Part shown: positions 14,030 to 25,977 of the stretch, piece after piece | Layout: every line of letters starts with the position of its first letter | Numbering within the stretch: the first letter of the stretch is position 1 | Source: Pagrus major | Lineage: Eukaryota; Chordata; Actinopteri; Spariformes; Sparidae | NCBI RefSeq assembly: GCF_040436345.1 | Contig: NC_133234.1 | Span: 7,440,446 to 7,504,445 of the forward strand | Direction of reading: 5' to 3' | Length of the DNA: 64,000 bases | Position numbers and translations under genes: made by a program | Notes under the pieces: generated by a model | The model's database searches: none | What the model was told of the DNA's origin: nothing | The model's input: only the letters and a program-made list of their open reading frames with translations

Positions 14030-14883
14030 CCTCTTCGGTCTCATTTACTCCTTTCCATCCCCCCTCCATTTCACTGTGAGACTCATTGAAGGCTCATTAG
14101 AACTAAATGTGGATCCGTCCTGTCACTCTGACAGACTGGTCTTTTTTCTTTGTCTGGCTTCTGCACACACAGACACACTCACACAGGAAGTGTATACGCT
14201 ATATACACACACACAAACAGCACTTTTTCATCTTTACATTCAGTGTATAAGAAAATACGACTTTTTCATCCAACACTTTCTGATAAAAAACACATTTCCC
14301 TCTGTTTTAGTAATAAAGAAATCCTGCTCCTCTCTTGGGGGTATTCAGTGATACTGACTCTTGTTCTAGTCTAAGTGTGTATCTCTTTCTCATTTAGCAT
14401 CTTATGGGTCCCAGTGGTGTGTGCCTCTCTGGTCACTATCATCTCTTTTCTCATCCTTGACTGGATGAGGCCTTTAAAACTCCATTCCTCTTGTGTCCTT
14501 AGCTCAACCATTACTGCACTCATTAGCAGACGCAGGCCAACACCCTCAATCAGATGGAAGCTTTATTAGATCCAACTGAATATAAACCTCCTACAGCATT
14601 CTGAAAAACTTCCAAACGACTTCTGATATTTTAACAGACTACTATGACAGGGCCGATCAGTGAATCCCATGTGATGAACCTGACAGTAACAAGGCCCAGC
14701 ACGTGACTGGTCCTGGCTGGGTGTGATAGTGCATAACACACATGCCCCTTAATAATGGATCCATCCTGAAAATGGCTCAATCTGGTCTCTGTCTCTCTGC
14801 AGGGATCTGCAATGGCCTGATGTTACTGCAGCCACCGCCTGATACTGCACAACTCATCTATATTTCAATAGGGCACTGTTGAG

Positions 14884-14921
14884 TGTGTGTGTATCTATGT
14901 GTGTGTGTGTGTGTGTGTGTG
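14884..14921. repeat. (TG)n microsatellite, imperfect
   Basis: A TG run interrupted by TATCTA, followed by a purine-rich GA patch. Confidence 0.85.
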
Positions 14922-16373
14922 AAAGAGAAAGAGGGAGAGAGATGGACTGTGTCACTGGACAATCACCGCTTTAATATACTGATCTAATTTTCGCTTCTGG
15001 GCTGGTCGCATAAAGACGACTCAGTGAGCAGTCTTACACAATCAGGATAGTGAGGCTGCATATGCAGAGTGTTTTGTTTAGAGTTTTAGCCGCTCAACCA
15101 GTATGTACAGCTTCATTAAACAATTTTTCGCAAAACAGTGATAAGAGAAGCAAAACATCAACATGGATGAATCTAGTTTAGTCTGGACAGAGCTCTCATC
15201 CTCATCCCTCACTTCATGTCCAAATCTCTACTACACTGGCCATGTTTCTCTTATGTGCTGATACTTTTTGTAATTTGGAACAATAAGGTGTGAATCTTTC
15301 TGTCTAAAAAATAATTTCTACAGGAGAATAAACCAGGTTAGTCCCACTGCAATGAAGACTATTCTGTTCCTTAGATGGAAGTTGTAGACCAACTGCACAC
15401 AAAAAAGCGGGAATATAGTTGAAATCCCTGAAATAACTGAGACTACAGAGGTTGTCGCAGACTTTAAACGTTATCGTGCCGAACTAGTCCGCCTTTACAG
15501 GCCAACTTTGGTTGCAAATGATTCTAACTAACTTTAGGACTTGTAGGTTGATCAATTTACAGAAAACGTGTATAGTAATAGTGGTGGTGACGTTTAAGTC
15601 ATGCGACGAGTGTGATCTGTTTTATAGCCCAGCAGCTTTTTTACTTCTAGAGATTTAATTTACACTTCGAAAATCACAAAGATGGTGTTCATCTGTGAAT
15701 ATTATCTTGCCGAACAAAACCTGTAAGTATCATAAGCTTGTGTTTGCCACACAGCTTATTTTGGGCGATATTCAAAAATCCATTTCAAAAATCCCATAGG
15801 CATTTTGTCGAGGAAACCAGGGCAATGCTAACTTCCAGGTTAGCCTCCAAAATACTTCAACGCTACACCACTCTATATGAAGGAGACAATTAGTGTAGCT
15901 TAGCATAAGGTTTGCAAACATGGTGAAATGAATAGCCTGGTTCTGTCCAAGGACTATCTCTTGTCCAAGGTTCTAACTGGACAAACATGAGAATGTTATC
16001 TTTTCATCCAGCTCTGGGCAAGAAAACTAAATGAGTCAATATCCTGAAATTTTGAATTGCTCCCTTAAACAAGATCTTGTTGACGAGGATCGAAGAATTC
16101 TCTGAAAGTTTAAGGCCAAAACCTCTATGAAATGTGGCCATGGGAAACAGAAGTATGACAGCCTTAGCTATCCATAATGAAATTTAAGTCTGACTCAGAC
16201 TGACAGCTGTCCAAATCAAAACACCCAGCCTGAGTCAGGGCTGCCAGGAGGACTCTCACACACTAAGAATCTCCTCAACTGCAGAGTTGAGATTTAGACC
16301 CACAAGGCATCTTGATGTTAGGAAAGAGCCAGCTAGGGACAGAAGAGCCAGCTAATATGCCTGAGAAGAGATA

Positions 16374-16494
16374 GGAGGAGGAGAGGAGAGGAGGAGAGAG
16401 GAGAGGAGAGGAGAGGAGAGGAGAGGAGAGGAGAGGAGAGGAGAGGAGAGGAGAGGAGAGGAGAGGAGAGGAGAGGAGAGGAGAGGAGAGGAGC
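16374..16494. repeat. (GGAGA)n pentanucleotide array
   Basis: About 120 bp of a nearly pure 5-bp unit (GAGAG on this strand), giving an uninterrupted purine strand. It explains the poly-(SSPLL) open frames on the minus strand. It lies 270 bp beyond spata20 exon 15 on the genomic map. Confidence 0.95.
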
Positions 16495-16577
16495 TCAAGC
16501 TGACCTTTAAAAAACCACACTTAAAGCAGCCAACACCCCAGGCACTGTTGTAGTTTGGTCCCACTCTGCATCTCTGT

Positions 16578-16600
16578 GCGTGTGTGTGTGTGTGTGTGTT
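16578..16600. repeat. (GT)n microsatellite, short
   Basis: About 23 bp of GT, some 165 bp on the downstream side of spata20 exon 15. Confidence 0.85.
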
Positions 16601-16764
16601 TCAAAGGTTACTGTGAATCTGCTGCCACTGTTAAGGTACTTATGTTAGAGTAAATCAATGAATGTCTATGTGCTGCAACTTGATCTCTGCTCTTCAGGGT
16701 TGCTTTGGCGACTGATGACTGTACGTTTGTCAAGATGATGCATCACTCTTTCACACACTCTTAC

Positions 16765-19753
16765 CTTATGTGGTAGATAGAGGGAGTTGACTGCTGCTAG
16801 AAGACTTGTGGTGTCTGGGGCATCCTTCTGGCCACAGATCACGATCTAAAAAAAAAAAAAATAGAGGACAGTGGGAGGAGGGAAAATATGAAGGGGGGGG
16901 ACAGAGAGATAACAAGATGACAGTATGGATAGAGTGAAATAAGAGGGGAAAGGTGACACATGAGAGGAAGGGAGAGGGGGAGGAAGTGATAGAGGTCAGT
17001 ACTGTATTAGTAGCAGTAACAAGGGAGGCAGGTGTTTTCTCTGGGAGTGCCTCACCCCGCCTCAAACCTGAGCTCGTTACCCTCGCCCTGTAGCCTCGAC
17101 TCATCCTCCGCAGGTCATATATGACGGACAGGAGACTTTCTATCCACGTCCTCTCTCTTCCCCTGCTGCTGTTATTTCATTCTCTCTGTTCCTTTGATTG
17201 CACAGCACATGCCTTCAGCTAAAAGTTTTCTTCGAGTGGTCGAGAAACTTCGCGCTGTGCTTTGCTGGTATGCTGGTTTTAGTGGTTTCAGGCTAACTGA
17301 GGGTGTTAATATTTCAAAACCGATTATATAAGTGAGGCTGAGCAGCTCAAATACGCCATTAAATGCATGAGGGCTGTTAAAAAACAGGGGGAAAAAGATT
17401 GAGAGTCAGTGTGTCCAGGGATTAAGTGTGCATGTATGCAGAGGGCTGAGATAGAGTCACTGTCCCCAGATGACTGATATTGTTCAACATTTCAACTATT
17501 AAAAAACATGTTTGAAGAATCTATTATATTTATGTTGCTCTTCATTCCTTCACAAAAGGAAAGGAAAAGGAAGCTATTTAAACAAAGATAAAAAAACAGT
17601 ATCATTCAGACACCAAATGTATTATTTAGATTTAAAATAGTTTGGGCCCAAAATATTAAATGATTCAAACATCCGTGTAGCTGGTGTCCCCACAGTGTTG
17701 CATGACTGGTGGAATACTATTGTGACCATTTTTTCAACCCCAATACCCTTTGATTTTGAAAGACAAAGGAAACAGCAGTCTACTCAGTGGTTAGACTGAA
17801 CAGGTGTAACCTGTGATTGTTCAGCTGATATTCTGTGATCCACTTCCAATAGTGCTAACCCTAGACTAACCTCCTGTTTATATTTTGAGGTTTAAACAAT
17901 TTCTTTTGCAAAGGCATCGAGAACATTAATCCCACCTTGTTATAGGCATTATTGTGCACTTGACATTACAACGCGAACGTGTTCATTTAAATCTGCACAG
18001 ATTTTGATGCTAGCTGATGATGACATCTTATATTTTATTAAACTGCTGCTCAGAGGTATACTTCTCTTTTTCTACAATTTCACTTGTCAGTCTCATTGAG
18101 CCATTGTACTGTTCTGTTGTCATGATAAAAACCTTCAATTTTCTTTTTCAAACCTTTCATACAAAATCACATGTATTTGCAAAGAGGACTTTCTACAACC
18201 TGAACGCATTAAAGGCCATTCAAAGATATCAAACGTTTGTGGCAGGAATTTCCCAACTTTTGAACAGTAGTGCATAATTTATAGTTAAATGCTGTTGCAT
18301 CGCCATCTGGCTGATTTCTTTTCTCATTAGTAAGACAAATTTGAACCTACAGTATATTAGGTCTGCAATGATTTATACAGTAATATAGGAATATATGGTC
18401 AGAGAAAATGATCCACTTAAAGACATCACTTTAGGCTCATTTATGGTTGTGACTGCTGTTTGTCAGCATTCTGACACTTTACAGATTAAAGGAACTATTT
18501 GGTTAAACATGATATTCATATTGTTTCTGTTTAATTTTGCTATTTGCTAGATGGTTACATCCTTTGATAAGATTATGTTTTAGATATAGACCCTGTTAAC
18601 TTTTAGTGCTGATCCGGATAAAGGGACGGATCCAGGAATCTTTTTCTCACTTTTCTTTAAAAGTGTCAGATAGGGCATTTTTGGACAATTTTGTTAATTT
18701 CTTGGGGAATAATACATAGTTCTTGATGAAAAAAATCAGACATATTTAGGTGGCTGGTATCTATGAGTGAGTACAATTTCATCCTAGATTTGGTGGTCTT
18801 AAATTATGGTTAAGCAGTTTGACATTGGATTAATTTTGATTGAATTAAAGTGGAATGTTGGGCCTTGGCGGAGGTATGTGCTCTATGGAGCACGGTCATT
18901 CTAGTTTTATATTTTATTGTTAGATTCATCGTTTTTTCTATTTATCTACTTGTTAGACTTATTAAAGAGCTATGCACCAAAGAACTTTGCGATGCATTGT
19001 ACTGTGTCTGATTGTGTATGTGACAATAAAACTTGAAATATCTTATGATCAAGAATACAGAAAAGTTGCAGCAATGATTTATGAATCAGAATATTATCAA
19101 AACATTTACTGACTGAAACTATCTATTGGTCTCACTGAAACAGAAACACAGTCCACGGAGGCTTGCTGTCACAGTTTTTTTTTTTATTTCAGTGCCTGCT
19201 CATTGATGACAGCATTGAGTCAGCAAGGCCAATATGGTGATGTTCATTGTTTTACCAGCTTCTCACTCTTTGCTTTTGTTAGTTTGCTGTGTATTGTTCG
19301 ATTCAGTTCTTGTTGATAATTCTAATGTCTATAGTGCTTGCACAATTTGTCAGGCAAGCTGAAACACTTGCTTTCAGTAGGCGGACATGACATCAAGCTC
19401 AGGCTAACAGCCAGGTAAAGACACCCACTCCGAAGGCTAACCTAGTCTTGAGGGCTAACCACAGAAAACAGGTATCCCTCTATCTCAGAGAAGAATCTTC
19501 GATATGTGTTAACATAGATAAAAAATGAAGTGGTAATAGATGGACTAACCTGTTTCAGCGTGTAGTGCTGGGCCATGAGAGCCCGGACCATTTCAGGCAG
19601 TGCTATGGGGACCTTGGATAGACGGTCGGAGAAGGCTGCCAGCAGCCGCTGGGACGTCTGGAGCCACTCCTGTCTTCCAGTGTAGTGGGACAGGCGCAGG
19701 AGATTGGACGCAGACACTGAGTTTGCACTGGGTTCAGCTCCGTCCTGATCTGA

Positions 19754-19788
<35 letters not shown>

Positions 19789-20303
19789 CATTACAACAAG
19801 GTTTAAGCAGTCCTGAATCCACCTTTACAAAGAGGCCAAACATTTTAAAACTTAGTCTACACTTAGTCATATGATCGATCATAATCAGGTCAAAAGATAA
19901 CAGGGTCAAAAGACAACAGATTTTATTTCTCTACTATTTCAGGAGACATAAATCTTTTAACAAATGTGATGCTTCTGGTCCAAAACATGAGATTATCTTT
20001 TATTATTTCACACTAATACAAAAGATGGCAAACCACCGAGTTACAATACAGACTCAATAGGCTACCTTCCAATGACTTCCCCCAGTACACAATCATGCCA
20101 GAGTCTCTTAATGTGTAGTGTGATGTGATGGGACTAACAGATGACCTAATGGCTTAGCCCTGTGAAGTGATTGGTCCTTATCTCTTATCAGTGTCCAATG
20201 AGAGCCTGGAGGAGATCTTCTCATAACCCATGACCTCGCTAGATGTCTGCTTCTCAGCAGTGCTCTGATCTATGTCTGTGTCTATGAATGTGTATGTGTG
20301 TGA

Positions 20304-20374
<71 letters not shown>

Positions 20375-20621
20375 AAGTTGCTTTTAAGTCCAACAGCAAT
20401 TTTAGGTCAAACACTAAAAATAGCAAAGATAACCCTGCCACACACACATACATGCACAAAACTCTGTACACTGCATATACAATATTTTTTATGACAAGCA
20501 TGAATTAACAATCACATATAGATGCACGTGAACACCCATGCATGACTGATCTGCAGAAATAATTTCATTTTATCCTGCAGTATGTTTCAGCTCTCCTCGA
20601 GCCCCATGGCAAGGAGGCTTC

Positions 20622-20698
<77 letters not shown>

Positions 20699-23600
20699 CT
20701 AACATACATACACGGAGGTTAAGAGAGCGAGTCTCTCCACTTTCCACATTTCACATATTTCTCTTCTTAAAGAGCCCCATGGAAGGAGGTCATATACATG
20801 CACAGCTGTGACAAAACTGCCTCCAAACTCCAAACTCCACACACACACACACACACACACAGTGACACACATACTGTACAGGAAGACTGGGGCTGCCAAG
20901 AATTAAATTTCTGTGGCTTCAAAGCTTCGGTGAGAATTACCCACACATGTGCAAAGCTTCGATATCGGAGTGGGGCAACACGAGCTAACATCAAACTATT
21001 CACCTATGCTATTTGCTCTCATTGTAATTATGAGTCTGATGAGAGATGAGGACAGGAGGGGACACATCAGCCACTGTTCCCACCTCCAGAGTTTCACAAG
21101 ACAATTTGAAGAGAACGCCATAGAGGCAGCTCAATTTTTTGCTCTCTTTATCAGCCTTTTGCCTCTTGTTAGGTACAGCTGCCTTTCTTCAAATACTTGT
21201 TAAAGTGCAGTGGCAGAAGCCTCAAAGTATTTTACTTTGACTACGGAGCTCCAAAGTGTTCAATATTAAAAGCATAAATAAATAAATATGAAATTAATAA
21301 TTACCCACACAATATGTGCAAAATACATGCGTAAAACAATAATTTGTGAAATATTTTTCACCACAGTAAAACAAATAAAAGATCAAATAACATTTCATAA
21401 TCATAAGTTCAGTTATACCTTCTTCCATTAGATCAGAAATTGCCAGTCATTTATATACATATTTAGATTCATATATCATATTCAATTATTTGTCCATTGT
21501 ATTTCCTTTAATATTAAAAAATGTCTGGTTGCATCTGGGTCTGGCTGTATCCCATTGACTTGTGTCAAGTGAGAACACATCAACATGCATTTTTAGCCAC
21601 AAGAGACAAAAAATATTTGAACAAACAGCTGATTTTGGCTGTTTTTGAATCAAAGTGAAATATGCTTCTAGACAGATACCGTGCTTCATTTTTAACCTTA
21701 CTCCTTCAAAACAAATACACACAGGAGAGCGTGGCAGGGCTGTAGAATGTAGAGTGGCAGTGTGGTGGGGTAATCCGTCTTGCAGTGACAGGCTACGCTG
21801 CTGGGACAGGCGTCCACACAGCAGCGACTGTAGCGTCACTAATGGGCTTCAACCTTACTCGGTGCCGCCACCATTATGGCACAGTCAATCCTCTCAGATG
21901 AGAAACCTCTCACACGTCAGCTCTGATAAACACACACAGATGTAGGTGTGACGGCGCACTGGGACAGGCACTCCCGCACACACACAAGCTCACACGCACA
22001 TTCAGCCATCATCTCTGATCTGTCAACAGTTCTTAACAAGAATAACTATTAGCTTTTTCCCTGTTCCCTCACCCTACTGTGGTACCACGCTCCTGTCTGA
22101 ACTATTTGCACATTCTATCTGACATACGCACAAGCATGTGTGCTATTATTTTTCACGTGGAAAACCATAGAGTTATAGCATCTGGAACATTTAAACTGAC
22201 AATCTTACAGATAGAATTCTCACTTTAGAGTTTGCTTTTCTTAGGCTGACGTTAAATGTTAATGCACAAGACTTGCTTTGTGCTTTTTCAAGCTGGCCCA
22301 TATGACACTGACCAACAGAACAGCTGAATAATTCTCAACCTCTGAGGTTCAATGGCACACTCAAAAAAGAGTTTCTCACCAGACTACACAAACCATAAAA
22401 AGAAAGACCAAAGCCAATCATATGGGATGGGTGAATAATAAAGTACATTCTGTATTATCCCTGCGGTGTGGATTTATGCACCTTAGAGAACAAGTAATAG
22501 TGGCAGATTGTTTTTCCTTTACCTCAAACCAAAACCCAGAAGTAATAAAACATTCATGTGTACCGGTTGTAGGAAAGAAAAGAGAAAAGTAACAGCATGG
22601 GATGCAGCAGGATATTACACCAAGAACAGATGACGAGAATAAGAATATAAATACAAATGTGAGAAGCAAGGTGGTAAAATAAATGGTTGCTGTCAGACAA
22701 AGTATCTCAAGGGCAAAAACAAAAACAACTAGATCCAGACTGGAAACTCTGGTCTTATAGATCAAAGGTCAGTGCCTGCATGTCTACAAGGTGTCAGCCT
22801 CCCTGAACTCCCAGCAGCCATCAGTTTTGAGGGGTGGACTGGCAGCTAAAGGAGAGCTGCTGTTCACTTCAAGGTCAGACTAATGCATTTTATATCCCTT
22901 CAAACTCTTGTTCCAAAAACACTATTTTGGCCAGACATTGTGAGATAATGTAGCTTTGCAACATTTAACTGCATACTGAATAAAAGTTATTTGGAAATCA
23001 TTTTGGCACATCTTGTGTGGTAAGTATTTTTTATTGTTTTGCCAATTTTTGCTTTTAAACAGATATATTGAAATCACTGGATCTCTTGGCTGACAAGTAA
23101 CAAAGAACTGCAGTACTGTAAAGCCAAACACATTTGAAGGTAGATTAGAAAGTGCATCTCATTAGATGTGTTATTACATCATTTGTCTTCCAGAGAACAT
23201 TGAAATGCTTATTTTTTAAAAATGTTTTATCTATATTTATGTCTGCATCAAAGATCTAGTGTCTGTCAGACTATAGCGTAAACATGCACAAGACAGAGTC
23301 TATAGCCAGGTGAGCTGCTCTGTGAGGCTGTGCTGAGGTAAATGCTAAATCCAGCATGCTAACATGTTCACAATGACAATGTTTATGCTGTTGATGTTTA
23401 GCAGATATGTTTACTATGATAACCATCTTTTGTTAGTGTGATAGGATGCCAACATTTGCTGATTAGGCCTAAGGTACAGGTGGTGGAGATTAGCTTTGTG
23501 GGTATTTGGTCACAAAACAAAGTGTTGGACAGAGTGCTAGAGGAAAGCTTAAGGAAGTTATTAGTTAGAGTTCCCAATCAGGATTGTTAGGGCCGATCAC

Positions 23601-25939
23601 TGCTCGTTGAAAGCAGTAATGGCCATGCCAATCACAGATCAGGATGTTTCTTTAATTTATTATCATCTTTAATTGATAGTTATTATTGGCATAATAAAAA
23701 CACAATTAAAATATTGAGGAAATAAATGCTTACATTTATTTTGCTCTATTTAAAGAAATAGGTTTTAAACATAATAAAAAAGTCGTCTATAAACAGAAAA
23801 CAGAATTTAGTAACACAGAATTTTGGGAAAAGTTCTGTACTCCATCCCTGGCTTGTATCTCGAGCCCTGCAGTACGCTATGGCATTTTAGCAGTGCTCTT
23901 GTATGTTTATCTAATTGCTATTCTGATCAGCCTTTGTAGAGACAAAGATCCAACTATTTAGAGCAAATATTGGCCGATAAGGATCGGTGGACGATCAGTC
24001 AGAGCACCCTTAGTTATTAGAACTGATTCTGGAAAGAGCATGAACGTGTGGTCACTCAAGTCAGTAGGATTTATCCAGTGGCCATGATGAACGTCTTTAC
24101 AGAATTTCATAGCAATCCATCGAGTAGACGTTAAGACATTTCAGTCTGGATCAAAGTGGTGAAGATTCAGGATGTAGGTAAGATGTGAGATGAAAAGAGG
24201 CAGAGGCAGAAAATGGATTTCTGATTCCCACTATACATTGTGCGAGCTGTTTCAGTCTTTCAAAGGCAGATGGACGAAGACAGGCTGGAGACAGATTTGA
24301 CAAGTGCAGTGATCAAAGTAGCTGAAGAATCAGAGCATCAATCTTTGAGTGCTTTCAGGGCAGAGAAGTTCAACTTGAGTGAGAGACGGTTGCACTTCAC
24401 CGGAGGTAGATACGGGAGGTCAATATTCTTCTGCTCTTTTCTTTTATCCTCTACCTAGTCATCCATCCTATCCTTGCCTTCCTCATCTACTGTGGATCAA
24501 GTGTAGCAAACTGGCAGCGATATCACAGCAGAGGCTTGTATCTCGTTGAGCACTGGATCAATCAATAAAGTGAAAGATATATACAAAAGACACCGGTAAT
24601 TTAATATTTTTGTTCAACTAAATGACAGCTGTCCATTCATGCCTGTTTTGTTCCTTCAAATAACTGTTCAAATTGTGGCACGTGTCAATTAGCAAACTGT
24701 CTGCGGTGACTGCAGGCCTGAAACCCCAAATTTATGCATCTGTCTGAGCAATCCATCCTTGAACTTGTCTAAGCCTCAGAGGTATGCAGCCGTAGTACTT
24801 CACCTGTCCATCAATCCTTCCCTGTATCTCTCAACCTATTAGAGCCACAGCCAGCAGCAGGAGCATCAATACCTTATTTATTTTCTACGACTGGATGGTA
24901 ATGTCATTCTGTCTGTCAGCCACTTTGGTCCTGATGAAAATTTCCAAACTACTGGCTGGATTGCCATGATATTTGTTCAGGTATTCATGGTCTCCAGGCA
25001 ATCTCTTAATATTTTCTTTAGCATCACCATGAGGTTGAATTGTTGTTTTGAGTCTCAGCAACCATTAAATGGATTGCCAAAAAATGTGATGCATACATCA
25101 AGTATTATTGATCACTTAACCTTGCTTCTAGCACCATCATCAGGTCAAAATCTTATTCAAATAAAACTTTGTCTTTTGATTGACTCCCTGCATAACTGAT
25201 GATATTATCCTTAGTCTCTGCTACAATCTGTGTTTCATGATGTGGAGCAATATCAGCATGCTCACATGCTAAAGTGAGATGGTGAAAATGGTAAACATGT
25301 ACTTGCAAGACTTACTTGTAAGCTAAAGATGTATAATGAGAACTGGATACATTTCCTGATGCAAATCACTAGAACTGCCTTTTTCCACCTAAAAAACATA
25401 GCTTGTCTCCACCCATCAATCTCCTTCTCTGCTGCCGAAACTTTGATCCATGCCTTCATCAGATCCAGAATAGACTACTGCAACAGCATTCTCAAATCAT
25501 CCGAAGTCCTAAATAAACTCCAGTACATCCAGAACTCCGCTGCTCGCCTGCTCACCCACTCCCGTGACCACATCATCCCTGCCCTCCAGAACTTCCACTG
25601 GCTCGCTGTCCCACATTGGATCGCAGCCTCTGCTCCTCTGATGCCAACTGCCTGTCCCCACCATTCAGGACCAAGCGCGGGACCTGGGGCAATAGGGCCT
25701 TCTCCATTGCCACCCCCACCCTCTGGGACTCTCTCCCCAAACCCATCAGAGTTCAAATCATTAATCAAAACTTTTCAGAACTGCTTTTAATGTGTGCTTA
25801 ATGTTGTTTGATGTAAGTTTTTAGATTTGCTTGTAGTGTGTTGATTTTATGATATTTGTTTCTAGTGTATTGCTTTTATGTTTGCATGTAAAGTGTCTGA
25901 GTCTTTTGAAAAGTGCTATACAAATAAAATGTATTATTA

Positions 25940-25977
<38 letters not shown>

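Larger units (their letters stand above)
1..16764. other. Gene-poor, microsatellite-rich region (spata20 last intron or 3' flank)
   Basis: I found no exon here on either strand that I can support. The open frames are short or are translations of dinucleotide repeats. The region lies downstream, in spata20 transcription direction, of the last spata20 exon I could find (16,765-16,845). It is therefore either one very long final intron or intergenic DNA. It carries many (TG/CA)n tracts, a GGAGA pentanucleotide array, a fish interspersed repeat near 5,079-5,350 and a small hairpin at 13,447-13,481. I searched the minus strand for the expected spata20 C-terminal exon (a VLI-ADGD-like start and a YVC-like motif) and saw none. 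Confidence 0.55.

Noticed and set aside
19442-19909. A 155-codon minus-strand frame as a separate gene
   Set aside because: Its middle is spata20 exon 14. The ends run into introns and the CA repeat.
25329-25790. A 153-codon frame as a host gene
   Set aside because: It is the C-terminal end of a LINE reverse transcriptase protein with frame loss and a LINE 3' tail.
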